Positions 35,849-45,764 of a stretch of DNA of 64,000 bases are shown here, piece by piece. The position numbers and the translations under genes were made by a program. Source of the stretch: Bin55 sp028819195. GTDB taxonomy: Bacteria; Pseudomonadota; Gammaproteobacteria; Pseudomonadales; Azotimanducaceae. The notes beneath the pieces are model-generated. The model had not been told where the DNA came from and did not search any database. It was given only the letters and a program-made list of their open reading frames with translations. The number at the start of each line of letters is the position of its first letter. The stretch's first letter is position 1. The stretch spans positions 1 through 64,000 of the forward strand of contig JAPPMF010000017.1 of assembly GCA_028819195.1 (NCBI GenBank), read 5' to 3'.

Positions 35849-36895
35849 GTGTTTAAGCTCGATCCACAAACCGTCAAACAATGGAAACGATTCCGTTCCA
35901 TTAAACGTGGGTATTGGTCGGCTCTAATACTTGTAACTCTGTTGGTATTAAGTTGTTTTGCGGAGCTGTACGTCAACAATCGTGCTCTGATCGTTTCTTA
36001 TGAAGGGAAATTGTACTTTCCAACCTACGCGTGGAGCATCATTCCCGGTTCTCAATTCGGTCTAGGCGATTACTACTTTAGTGAGACGAACTATCGCGAG
36101 TTGCAACAGAAATTTAAAGAGGAAGATGAAGGTAACTGGGTTCTCATGCCGTTGGTACCGTATGGACCTCAAGAAACTGATGTCGCGAACATTCTCATTG
36201 GACCCTCGTTAGAAACTAAACATTTCTTAGGTACGTACACCGCTGGCAGGGACGTTTTGGCCGCGCTCGTGTATGGGTTTCGAACGGCAATGGCATTCGC
36301 GTTGATCTTGCTCGTTTGTACTTATATTGCCGGAATTTGTATAGGTTGCCTCATGGGTTACTGGGGAGGTGCTTTCGATCTGTTGTTTCAACGGTTAATT
36401 GAGATATGGAACACGGTGCCGTTCCTGTATGTTATTATGATCGTTGCGAGCGTCTTGAGTCGTTCATTTTGGATGTTATTAGGTGTGATGGTGTTTTTCG
36501 GTTGGACGGCAATGACCTGGAATATGCGGACTTCCACTTATAAAGAGAAAGCTCGAGAGTACGTCAGCGCAGCAAGTGCTTTAGGCGCGAGTAATACCAG
36601 AATCATTGGTTCGCACATCCTGCCTAACACAATTTCGGTGATCGTAACTTTCATTCCGTTTTCGATTGCTGGTGGAATTGCAGCACTCACGGCATTGGAT
36701 TATCTTGGTTTCGGGTTGCCGCCCGATCAAGCAAGTTGGGGAAATTTATTAAAAATTGGTACTGCGCATATGGAAAGTGGATGGATCGTTTCATCCGTTA
36801 CACTTGCATTGATTATGGTACTGTTAATGGTTACTTACGTAGGAGAAGCTATTCGTGAAGCTTTTGATCCTAAGAAGTTTTCTTTCTATGAATAA
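35849..36895 (+). CDS. yejE: Oligopeptide/microcin-C-type ABC transporter permease (YejE-like)
   Basis: The 348 residues form the second permease. A long periplasmic loop after the first helix (ELYVNNRALIVSYEGKLYFP) is characteristic of YejE. The EAA-type loop AREYVSAASALGASNTRIIGSHILPN is complete. The GTG start lies nine bases after the yejB stop, and the stop overlaps the start region of the binding-protein gene. Confidence 0.88.
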   Translation: MFKLDPQTVKQWKRFRSIKRGYWSALILVTLLVLSCFAELYVNNRALIVSYEGKLYFPTYAWSIIPGSQFGLGDYYFSETNYRELQQKFKEEDEGNWVLMPLVPYGPQETDVANILIGPSLETKHFLGTYTAGRDVLAALVYGFRTAMAFALILLVCTYIAGICIGCLMGYWGGAFDLLFQRLIEIWNTVPFLYVIMIVASVLSRSFWMLLGVMVFFGWTAMTWNMRTSTYKEKAREYVSAASALGASNTRIIGSHILPNTISVIVTFIPFSIAGGIAALTALDYLGFGLPPDQASWGNLLKIGTAHMESGWIVSSVTLALIMVLLMVTYVGEAIREAFDPKKFSFYE

Positions 36896-38837
36896 GGAAT
36901 ATAAAGTGTTGAACTTTGTTACATTTAGAAATCGTTATTGGTGGTTTACTCTAGTTCTGATTAGTCTTCTGTGGTTTAATTTTGCCACAACTGACGAACA
37001 TGAAATGGTAGATGAGGAGGAATATCCCGAAGTTATACTACCTCCAATTGAGGTAAAGCCGGGAGATGGGTTACCACAAATACTGCCCGACGACTTAGAG
37101 TGGGTAACTAATCTCGACGACCCAGAGTATGCATCGCCGGATGCCATTCGGGGTGGTACTTTTCGTACTTGGATTTTAGCATGGCCGCTCACGATGCGAA
37201 CGGTAGGGCCTGATTCGAATGGAAGTTTTGCGGGATTTCTCCGACCGATACAATTCGGACCAATCTCCTTCCATCCCATGACCCGCCGTCCTATTCCGAT
37301 GCTCGCAACTCATTGGGCTTTTGGTGCAGATGGCCGGTCAATTTTTTATCGCATCAATCCTGCGGCGCGGTGGTCTGACGGGAAACCAGTTATAGCCGAC
37401 GACTTTGTATTCACCGTACAATTTATGCGTTCGAAACAAATTGTCGCACCTTGGTACAACAATTACTACACCGAACGAATCCGCGACGTAAAAAAGTATG
37501 ACAACCATACCTATGGAGTACAAGGTTCTCATGCAAAACCAAGTAACGAATTGATCGCAGACTTAGCAATTCGCCCGTACCCAAAGCACTTTCATCGAAT
37601 GTCTGACAATTGGCCTAAGGAGTACAACTGGAAACCGGAGCCGACAACAGGCCCCTATCATGTTGGGGTGGTAGATAAAGGTAAGTCGATCAAATTACAT
37701 CGAACCAAGAATTGGTGGGCAGACGACCTGAAGTACATGCGCAATCGATTCAACCCAGAGATTATTCACATTAAAGTCATTCGGGACATGAACTCGGCGT
37801 GGCAACACTTTCTAGCTGGTGAGTTAGATACATTTAACGTTACCCGCCCAAAATATTGGCATGAAAAAACGAATGCCGATGCGTTTAAGCGGGGGTATGT
37901 TAACAAGTATTGGTTTTACACAAAACTACCCGTTCCATCGGCGGGATTATCACTGAACTCAGCTCATAAGGTACTGTCAGACAAGAATGTTCGGATAGGT
38001 CTTGCACATTCAATCAATATCGATCTATTGATCGCGACGGTATTAAAAGGTGACTACGAGCGTTTACCTACATTTCAATTAGGTTACGCGCACTACGACA
38101 ACACCAACATTCAAGCAAGAAGTTTTGACTTAGCAAGTGCCCATAAGTATTTCGTCGAAGCTGGATTTTCGGAATTTGGGCGCGATGGTGTTCGGATTCG
38201 CAAGAATGAAGACGGTACCACCGACAGATTGTCTTTTGAGATAACCTATGGTAACGATAACGACACCGAACGACTGGTCGTGATTGTGCAGGAAGCGAAA
38301 AAAGCAGGAGTCGAGCTTAGGTTAGATTTACAAGATTCGTCAGCTTCTTTCAAGAAGATGCAAGAAAAGAAACATCACATTGCGTGGTTGACCTGGGCTT
38401 CGGGTGGTTTATCACCGACATATTGGGAATTCTTTCACTCTGTGAACGCTAATAAGGAACAGACCAATAACGTAACGAATACGGCGATACCTGAAATGGA
38501 TGAATTGATTATGCGGTATCGGTATTCAACGGATTTAGATGAGAGAATCGAATTGGCACACACACTTGAACAAATGGTTCACGATCACGCTGTTATCATT
38601 CCTACTTATCAAGTCCCATATACTCGGGACGCAGCTTGGAGATGGATTGAATTGCCTGAGTGGTTAGGTGTGGAAACAACCGGAACTTTATTCAATAGTA
38701 TGCATTATTCAGGTGGAATGTTTTCCAGCGGTGGGCTTTTTTGGATTAACGAAGAGAAGAAACAAGAGACTCTGGACGCAAGAAAAAGAGGCGATACTTT
38801 TGAACCAGTCGTAATAAAGGACGAAACTTATAGATAA
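36888..38837 (+). CDS. yejA: Extracellular solute-binding protein, family 5 (YejA-like)
   Basis: This is a periplasmic peptide-binding protein of about 650 residues, with SBP_bac_5 features such as RWSDGKPVIADDFVFTVQFM and PTTGPYHVGVVDKGKSIKL. A signal-like helix (WWFTLVLISLLWFNFATT) follows the start. The ATG at 36888 overlaps yejE; a GTG at 36906 with AAGGA seven bases upstream is an equally good start. The mature N-terminus is unusually acidic (DEHEMVDEEEYPE). It completes a yejBEA set, but no yejF-type ATPase gene follows. Confidence 0.88.
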   Translation: MNKEYKVLNFVTFRNRYWWFTLVLISLLWFNFATTDEHEMVDEEEYPEVILPPIEVKPGDGLPQILPDDLEWVTNLDDPEYASPDAIRGGTFRTWILAWPLTMRTVGPDSNGSFAGFLRPIQFGPISFHPMTRRPIPMLATHWAFGADGRSIFYRINPAARWSDGKPVIADDFVFTVQFMRSKQIVAPWYNNYYTERIRDVKKYDNHTYGVQGSHAKPSNELIADLAIRPYPKHFHRMSDNWPKEYNWKPEPTTGPYHVGVVDKGKSIKLHRTKNWWADDLKYMRNRFNPEIIHIKVIRDMNSAWQHFLAGELDTFNVTRPKYWHEKTNADAFKRGYVNKYWFYTKLPVPSAGLSLNSAHKVLSDKNVRIGLAHSINIDLLIATVLKGDYERLPTFQLGYAHYDNTNIQARSFDLASAHKYFVEAGFSEFGRDGVRIRKNEDGTTDRLSFEITYGNDNDTERLVVIVQEAKKAGVELRLDLQDSSASFKKMQEKKHHIAWLTWASGGLSPTYWEFFHSVNANKEQTNNVTNTAIPEMDELIMRYRYSTDLDERIELAHTLEQMVHDHAVIIPTYQVPYTRDAAWRWIELPEWLGVETTGTLFNSMHYSGGMFSSGGLFWINEEKKQETLDARKRGDTFEPVVIKDETYR

Positions 38838-39549
38838 TAGTACTACATTACTTGGATTGAGTCGATTTTTGTGAAAACCGGTCTGCTCCAGCTATGGGTC
38901 GTCGACCAATATTCATCGAGTCGATAACGCTCTGAACCATACATTTTACAACTAACATCACACACCAAACGCGATCATGCATTGTGTTGTAGGTTGTGAT
39001 GCTAACTCCAACGAGTTATGTATCGCTGTACCTACCTTGAAGAAAGGTACATCCACGAATAAACAAAACCCTTATTTGCTTATGAACACGCATTGTTGTT
39101 TGCAGACGATGCGTTGTGAGAATATGGGACACGACGGGAACGGTATCACATAGACATTAAGATTGCGAAGAACACATTGCATGGATTCTTGACTAAATCT
39201 TGGGAGTTAGGAGCAAATATCGCCGAAGCGTGTTTCGATAACGAAACAATAGATTCGACCTGAATTTTCGAAAGGTTGAACGCTTCCCGTTTAACCTGTA
39301 TTGTAGAAGGCTGCTTTCCACAACAATATTTTCAACACCGTATTGATTACGTTGAAATTGGTGGGTTTGTCTGGTTGAAATCAAACCAATTGTTCTTGGA
39401 TTAGCTTCAACTTAGTCGCATTAAAACTCTTTCAAACGAGAGACTATCACAATTGAAAGACACTATTCCGATAAACTGACTATGGTGGTATGAGCATCAT
39501 TAATGTGTAGAATGTACTCCTATATTAAAAGTGTACTTTTTAATTTAAG
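38838..39549. other. Long intergenic region where an ATPase gene might be expected
   Basis: No coding frame is supported. A perfect inverted repeat, TGTACCT (39027-39033) and AGGTACA (39045-39051), encloses 11 bases. The rest is AT-rich with scattered short frames and gives no hint of a yejF fragment that I could recognise. Confidence 0.45.
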
Positions 39550-40740
39550 ATGTTTATACAAAGATTTGCCAGTGATACAGTAGTCCAATCGCTCAATAAG
39601 CGTCCATGTGTTGCATTATTGGGCCCTCGACAAGTAGGAAAAACTACTCTCGCACATCAATTAGCACAAAATACCAAAGCGATTTATCTTGATCTAGAGA
39701 ATCCACGTGACCGAAAAATCTTAGAGGATCCTGACCATTTTTTTCAGAGTCACCGAGATAGTTTAGTCATTCTCGACGAAATCCATCATACACCCGAGAT
39801 TTTCGCGCAACTTCGAGGTGAAATTGATCGTGCAAGGTTGCGGGGTATACGGAAAAACCTGTTTTTGATTCTGGGGTCTGCTTCGATCGATATCCTACGG
39901 CAAACTAGCGAGAGTCTTGCAGGTCGTACTGCTTACATCCAACTTGAACCCGTAAATGTCATCGAAGCACAAATTTCTCAAATAGAATTCACACGATTAT
40001 GGTTGCGCGGCGGTTTTCCTGATAGTCTATTAGCTTCTTCCGATGCAGAAAGTCTTGAATGGCGATTAGATTTCATTCGCACTTATGTGGAACGAGACGT
40101 TCGAATCTTCTCTGGCCGAATACCATCATCACTCATCGAACAACTTTGGACGATGCTTGCACACGCACAAGGTTCGGTCGTCAACTATACGTCTCTAGCT
40201 AAGTCATTAGGAGTATCGGCACCTACCATACGTAGTTATATAGAGTTGTTGGAAAAACTCTTTTTGCTGAGAACTCTTCGTCCTTTCCATACAAACCTGA
40301 AGAAACAGTATGTAAAGAGCCCAAAGGTTTATGTTCGTGATAGTGGTTTGACTCACGCGCTCCTTCGCTTACAAACCGATCTACAAATTTACGGGCATCC
40401 TGTTGTGGGATATAGCTGGGAAGGATTTGTCATCGAAAACGTTTTGAGTGTGGTTCCTTACGGAACACAGTCATTTTTCTACCGAACGGCAAAAGGTGCT
40501 GAAGTCGACTTAGTCTTGCAATTTTCTGGACTTCAAGAGATTTGGGCTATCGAGATCAAGCGGAACATCGCATCTCGTAATAAAAAAGGATTTTTGATTG
40601 CGAAAGAAGACATTCAGGCGAATCGATGTTTCATCGTAAACACTGGCACAGATCGAATCTCTCTAAGTCCGGATACTGAAGTGATTGGGCTTCTTGAAAT
40701 GTGTCAGGAAGTTATCAAACTAGCAAAACAGAACGAGTGA
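39550..40740 (+). CDS. AAA ATPase with DUF4143 domain
   Basis: The 396 residues match the widespread AAA_14/DUF4143 proteins. Walker A is GPRQVGKTT (25-33) and Walker B is LVILDEIHH. A winged-helix-like middle follows (VNYTSLAKSLGVSAPTIRSYIELLEKLFLL), then a C-terminal nuclease-like segment (RTAKGAEVDLVLQF, IEIKR). The last resembles a PD-(D/E)XK core, as is usual for DUF4143. These genes are often mobile and solitary, and their role is unclear. It stands alone in AT-rich surroundings, consistent with transfer. Confidence 0.85.
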   Translation: MFIQRFASDTVVQSLNKRPCVALLGPRQVGKTTLAHQLAQNTKAIYLDLENPRDRKILEDPDHFFQSHRDSLVILDEIHHTPEIFAQLRGEIDRARLRGIRKNLFLILGSASIDILRQTSESLAGRTAYIQLEPVNVIEAQISQIEFTRLWLRGGFPDSLLASSDAESLEWRLDFIRTYVERDVRIFSGRIPSSLIEQLWTMLAHAQGSVVNYTSLAKSLGVSAPTIRSYIELLEKLFLLRTLRPFHTNLKKQYVKSPKVYVRDSGLTHALLRLQTDLQIYGHPVVGYSWEGFVIENVLSVVPYGTQSFFYRTAKGAEVDLVLQFSGLQEIWAIEIKRNIASRNKKGFLIAKEDIQANRCFIVNTGTDRISLSPDTEVIGLLEMCQEVIKLAKQNE

Positions 40741-40770
40741 ATTTGTATTAATTGCGGAAGGTAAAGCCCG

Positions 40771-43700
40771 TTATCCCATTGGACTCGCTAGTTCTTGCGA
40801 ACTCGGTTTAATCCACGAACGCAACTTTTGAAACCATCGCTTGAGTTGCGTCGGTATAGCCAACAGTGCTGGAGTAACGATTAGAGTCAAGATTGTCGCA
40901 AAGCTCAGTCCCCACAAAATCGCTTGTGATAACGGCACCCAATACGCTGACACTGGGCCACCAAACACCCACTGCCGATTGATAAAGTCAATCGAATTAT
41001 CAGTGGCTAACGGCAAGATTCCAATGATTGTCGTGATCGTCGTAATGAGAACCGGACGTAGTCGTTGTAAACCAGTCAAAACAATGATTTCATTCACATC
41101 ACGGTCAGGATTGTCGCGAATCCCAGATTTAAACGTATCAATCAACACAATGTTGTTATTCACCACAATCCCAGCCAGTGTCAGAATTCCTATACCGCTC
41201 AATATCACACTAAATGGTTGTCCGGTAATCGTCAAACCGAGGAACACACCAGCTGTAGAAAGCACAATAGCTAACATTGTGATGCATGGATGGTAGAAGT
41301 TGTTGTAGTGAAGCACTAACACACCAAACATCAACAGTAAAGCAAATGAAAAAGCTTTCGTCAGATAGGCTTCAGACTCTTCTTGTTCTTCGTTGGTACC
41401 GCGAAACCGAATATTGACCCGATTATCAAACTGTTGTGCTTCAATCCAATTTTGAATTTCATTAACCTTCGTATCGGCTAATACACCCGGGGCTACGCCT
41501 GCGCGGATCATGTGCATGTTTGCTTGATCTCGCCGTTGTAGCGTATCGAGTCGTAGTTTTGGAACTCGTTCGACGAACTGAGCCACAGGAATGACACCAT
41601 TTGTGGTTGAGACGGTTAGTTCGTTCAAGGCATCTAACCCTCGACTTTGCTCTGGGTAGCGCACACGAATTTCGAGTGCTTCTTCGGCGTCGTCGGGTCG
41701 ATATTCGCCTAATTTGACTCCCGTGGTTAGTAGTTGAGTCGCTAGCCCTACAGTCGTTACATCCACACCTACGCGCGCGGCGTACGTTTTGTCTACCGAC
41801 ATTTGCCATTCGATGGCGCCAACAGGTAATGTATCTTCGAGATCACGCAGACCGGTAACATTGTTATTCAGGTATTCACGGACTTGTAAGACAACCGGCA
41901 CTAAAACACTTCGATCTTCCGCGGTGAATTGAATCGCGATAGGTTTCCCGCCTGTCAATCCTCCTTGAACGGGCACCACTTCTACTATCAAGCCATTTAT
42001 TTGTGACGTTTTTTCGCGTACTTCTTCCAGTATGTCTACCCCAGACCGGTCTCTTTCATCACTCGGAAGCATTTCGATATACATGATTCCAATAAGATCC
42101 GACGCGCTTCCGCCAGCTGCTTCTGTTCGTGTTCCTTCGGCATGTCCGATACCTACGGATGAACTCGTATTGATGTTCTTTAAGCCGACAACTTGCGTGA
42201 TTTGATTTTCGACTTCAGATACTAAGTTGTACGCTTGCTCGGGACTAAAGTTTCCACGGGCACGCACAAAAACGTTGGCAAATTGAGGTTCGTTTTCGTT
42301 GAAGAAAATGACCCCTAGGTCGCGCGACCCGTGTAATGAAAAAATTGCATACACTCCGACCAACATTACAATGAGCGTTAATAAGGCGTGTTTTACCGCA
42401 AACGTTAGAGTTTTCACGTAGACTTTTTTCAAGCCTGTTGCTAGCTTCAGATCGAAATCCCAAATAGATGGGACTTTAACACCTTCGTTTGTTTTTCCTG
42501 CACGGTTTCCCATAAGAAAATTCCCGAAAGGTGGGGCGAGGATGAGCGCGTAAATCAGTGCGCCGACTAATACAAGGAATACCGTTCGTGGTAAATAACC
42601 AAGAAATGCACCCGCGGTGCCCGGCCAGAATAGCAGAGGAAAGAACACGGCTAGCGTCGTAATTGTAGAAGTAATGACCGGACGTGCCATACGTACTGTC
42701 GCTGCTTGATAAGAATTTTTGCTCGAAACCCCGAGGGATTGCAGACGATCGGCGTCTTCGGTTACGACAATCACCCCGTCAATTAGCATCCCTAATCCCA
42801 AAAGCATACCAAACATGACCATGAAGTTAAACGATTGACCGGTTAACCAAAGAACGATTATGGTGAATAAAAATGCGACAGGAATCGCAGTACCAACCAC
42901 CAAGCTTGTTCGAAGTCCCATTGTCGCGAGCACAACAATCATGACAAGCACGAGTGCAGTGATCATGTTTCCTTGTAGCTCGGTAACCAATCGTTCGGCG
43001 AATGTTGCGTAGTTTGACGACACGAACATACGAATACTTCTAGGAATCTCGGATTGATAGTCGTCAACGAGTTGTTTTACTTCTTTGGCGGTGTCAATCA
43101 GAAAAGCTTCGGGTCGGCGATACACGAATAAAGTCATCGCCTGCTCACCATTAGCATGGGCATAACTCATCCGATCTTTAAACGTGCGTCGAATGGTCGC
43201 CACATCACCTAGGTCTATAACCCTTTGGGCGTCGGCAAATACGGGTATGTTGAGTAAGTCATTGGGGGACTCTATGACACTAGGGACATTAATCGCAATA
43301 CTACCTTCGCCCGAAATCATTGACCCAGCAGGTATTAGTTGATTGTTTCGATCGATTGCAGCAAGTAGTTGTTCAACGGTAATTTGGTAGGTTTGCACCT
43401 TTAATGGATCGATAACGATCTCTAAAAATTCCTCACGTGCACCTTGAAGACTGATATGTTGGACACTGGCTAAAGTCTCTAAACGCCGCTTGAAATCGAT
43501 AACTGTTTGATAGACTAGTAGCTCAGGTGCTCCAGTACTGACGAAATTTACTTGAAGTACTCGTTGTACATGACCCCCTGCCTCGGAGATCATTGGTTCA
43601 TCGGTTTCAGTCGGAAAAAGTGTTCGCGCCCGATCGATCGCTTCTCGAAGGTCGTTTCTAGCCACATCAATTTCAACATGTGACTTAAACTCAACCACGA

Positions 43701-43974
43701 CTGTCGCGCGGTGTTCGGCACCTGATCCGCTGACTTCTTTGATCCCATCGACTGCTTTGAGTTCAATTTCCAATGGTGCTACCAGTAAACGTAATGCGTC
43801 TTGTGGAGAAACTCCTTCTAACGGGATCGTTACAACAAATATTGGAATATCTACTTTCGGTTCATTTTCAACAGGGATTGCAAGACGCGCGACAATTCCA
43901 AAAATCAAAACAATCGCCATCACTAAAAGCGCGGCTCTGGTATGCTCTAGGGCAAAGTTAACGATCGACTTCAT
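40771..43974 (-). CDS. RND-family efflux permease
   Basis: The 1067-residue inner-membrane transporter of the AcrB/HAE-type superfamily has the usual duplicated 6-helix layout and two large periplasmic loops. TM4 reads LGMLIDGVIVVTED, where AcrB has two adjacent Asp; here the second is Gly. TM10 reads GIVVNNNIVLIDTF, where AcrB has the relay Lys. The proton relay must therefore differ from AcrB, as in other divergent RND branches. The adaptor gene lies 45 bases upstream in the same direction. No outer-membrane factor is adjacent. Substrate unknown. Confidence 0.92.
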   Translation of the reverse strand: MKSIVNFALEHTRAALLVMAIVLIFGIVARLAIPVENEPKVDIPIFVVTIPLEGVSPQDALRLLVAPLEIELKAVDGIKEVSGSGAEHRATVVVEFKSHVEIDVARNDLREAIDRARTLFPTETDEPMISEAGGHVQRVLQVNFVSTGAPELLVYQTVIDFKRRLETLASVQHISLQGAREEFLEIVIDPLKVQTYQITVEQLLAAIDRNNQLIPAGSMISGEGSIAINVPSVIESPNDLLNIPVFADAQRVIDLGDVATIRRTFKDRMSYAHANGEQAMTLFVYRRPEAFLIDTAKEVKQLVDDYQSEIPRSIRMFVSSNYATFAERLVTELQGNMITALVLVMIVVLATMGLRTSLVVGTAIPVAFLFTIIVLWLTGQSFNFMVMFGMLLGLGMLIDGVIVVTEDADRLQSLGVSSKNSYQAATVRMARPVITSTITTLAVFFPLLFWPGTAGAFLGYLPRTVFLVLVGALIYALILAPPFGNFLMGNRAGKTNEGVKVPSIWDFDLKLATGLKKVYVKTLTFAVKHALLTLIVMLVGVYAIFSLHGSRDLGVIFFNENEPQFANVFVRARGNFSPEQAYNLVSEVENQITQVVGLKNINTSSSVGIGHAEGTRTEAAGGSASDLIGIMYIEMLPSDERDRSGVDILEEVREKTSQINGLIVEVVPVQGGLTGGKPIAIQFTAEDRSVLVPVVLQVREYLNNNVTGLRDLEDTLPVGAIEWQMSVDKTYAARVGVDVTTVGLATQLLTTGVKLGEYRPDDAEEALEIRVRYPEQSRGLDALNELTVSTTNGVIPVAQFVERVPKLRLDTLQRRDQANMHMIRAGVAPGVLADTKVNEIQNWIEAQQFDNRVNIRFRGTNEEQEESEAYLTKAFSFALLLMFGVLVLHYNNFYHPCITMLAIVLSTAGVFLGLTITGQPFSVILSGIGILTLAGIVVNNNIVLIDTFKSGIRDNPDRDVNEIIVLTGLQRLRPVLITTITTIIGILPLATDNSIDFINRQWVFGGPVSAYWVPLSQAILWGLSFATILTLIVTPALLAIPTQLKRWFQKLRSWIKPSSQELASPMG

Positions 43975-44019
43975 ATCGCCTTTGTACCTTCACAAATCCA
44001 AAAGGTTTGCTGGAATTTC

Positions 44020-45111
44020 CTACTTGTACTCTACGGTCACTTGCTCTCCCTCGACGACAAGACCTTGACCGAGTGTGATAATAGTAGAGCTGACCGGAAG
44101 TCCAGAGATCCAAATTCCGTCGTCATCCTCACGCAAGATTTCAATCCCGTGCGAAACGACTTCGTTGTTCGTATTCACGGTTTTAACGACCAAGGAACCT
44201 TTTTCATCCAGCAAGATAACAGAAGTGGGTACCTTGTGTGCAAAACGGGTGTCAACGATGAGTTCTATGGATGCACTGACACCAGAAAAAATGTTGTAGT
44301 CTTTGTTTGGAATAGTGACTTCAAACAAAAAGGTTCGAGATTTTTCTTCGGCCTGCTTACTGACGTATGAGAGTTCGCCCTCGTAATGCTCGCCGTTTGG
44401 TAAGGTAACACTCGCTTGGCTTCCTACTTGTAAGGTATGGATATATCTTTCGGAAACATATCCTTGCGCGTACAACGGATCGAGAACTAGTAATGTAACA
44501 CAGGGAGTACCAATATCCATGTATTCACCCTCGTTAGCATGAACTTCGCTCACGATACCATCTATTGGTGCGCGAATCTTGATGTTATCGAGTTCGAGTT
44601 GTGTTGAGAGCATTTGCTGATGCGACAGACTTAGAGCAGCTTGTTTGCGCGCCAAGTCGAGTTCTTGTTGGTACCCACCTTCAGTGAGTCGTAAAGTACT
44701 ATTGAATTCTTGTTGCGACAACGTGAGTGAATCTCGTGCTACTTCGAGTAAAGCTTCGCGATCACGGATTTCGATTTCACACAAAACATCGCCGGCGACT
44801 ACGGCATCGCCACGCTCTACCAAACGCGATTCGAGTTGCCCATTAGTGAGAGCAGCCACGGTAGTTTGGTCGCGGTCAACAATACGACCTTGCGCCGTGA
44901 TTGTTTTATGTTGTTCGGTCGCAGTACTCTTCTGCGCTCGAACACGGATTGGTTCTTGGTTTTCTACCGCTAATCGAGAAATTTCGTTGGATTCTTGGAG
45001 CGATAAAGGAGTTTCGGGCGGTTTTTGTGTGAGGATACCCGATAGTAACCATGCGACGACGATGAGAATGACAGCAATGACCGTCAGAATTCTGAACTTT
45101 TTCACGAACAA
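44020..45111 (-). CDS. RND periplasmic adaptor (membrane fusion protein)
   Basis: The 363 residues have an N-terminal membrane anchor (about 9-26). The biotinyl-lipoyl half-motifs are ALTNGQLESRLVERGDAVVAGDVLCEIE and DNIKIRAPIDGIVSEVHANEGEYMDIG, split by a short helical hairpin, with beta-barrel and membrane-proximal domains after them. It links the permease to an outer-membrane channel. The start is probably the TTG at 45111 or the GTG at 45105; neither has a strong ribosome site. Confidence 0.9.
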   Translation of the reverse strand: MFVKKFRILTVIAVILIVVAWLLSGILTQKPPETPLSLQESNEISRLAVENQEPIRVRAQKSTATEQHKTITAQGRIVDRDQTTVAALTNGQLESRLVERGDAVVAGDVLCEIEIRDREALLEVARDSLTLSQQEFNSTLRLTEGGYQQELDLARKQAALSLSHQQMLSTQLELDNIKIRAPIDGIVSEVHANEGEYMDIGTPCVTLLVLDPLYAQGYVSERYIHTLQVGSQASVTLPNGEHYEGELSYVSKQAEEKSRTFLFEVTIPNKDYNIFSGVSASIELIVDTRFAHKVPTSVILLDEKGSLVVKTVNTNNEVVSHGIEILREDDDGIWISGLPVSSTIITLGQGLVVEGEQVTVEYK

Positions 45112-45764
45112 TCCAAGTTTTTCAGACGAAATTAACCCGAAGACTAAAGTTGTGTCAAGAGTTTACTCTAGTAAGATGTTACCCAACATAATTGGACTAA
45201 GGTAACCAGGGAATTGGTTTTGGTTGGTTCTCAATAGATAATTCACACTCGAACTGAGATTTAAGTAATCACTTGATAAGAGAATCAATCAACTTTGTGA
45301 AGTAACTCTCAGTTGTGATTGTCTTCCGTCCTTGTGAATGATATGTTAACAAACTTGAATTGCGCAGACCCACCCATTCATCAGATACACGAGACTTTAC
45401 ACAAAGCAATACTCTTTTCTTATTACCTCCCAGTAAGTGAAGATGGGAATCGATAGAAATAATGAATTTCATGAGAGTGTCGGCACGTTCCAGATAGCAG
45501 TGAATCCAACATGTACAAGAGTTTCAGTTATTGACGATTTCCACTTTTCGTTACCATTGATAAAATCTACTTCTAGCTGAACATCACTTATATTCGATGA
45601 CAGAGAGTTCGAATAATTAGTGAGCAAGACATAGTGTTAGGTTGAAATTCAGTTAACAATCTCCATACAGTAACAAACCAAGTCGATTGGAGTAGTAAAA
45701 GAATTGACACGTATCGCTATTTTCTACTTTTTCATCTATACCACTATTATGGAGTCTTCACGCT
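45112..45764. other. Divergent intergenic region, no supported gene
   Basis: This lies between the RND adaptor and the ABC exporter genes and should carry promoters for both. A TTGACA at 45704-45709 is a possible -35 box for the ABC operon, but no matching -10 sits at normal spacing. A 67-codon minus frame (45269-45472) lacks family resemblance and is not called. Confidence 0.45.

Noticed and set aside
39027..39051. Terminator of yejBEA
   Set aside because: The inverted repeat is perfect, but it lies about 190 bases after the stop and has no T run after it.
45269..45472. 67-codon minus-strand open frame between the RND and ABC operons
   Set aside because: It resembles no family and has no convincing start context; the region is AT-rich non-coding sequence.
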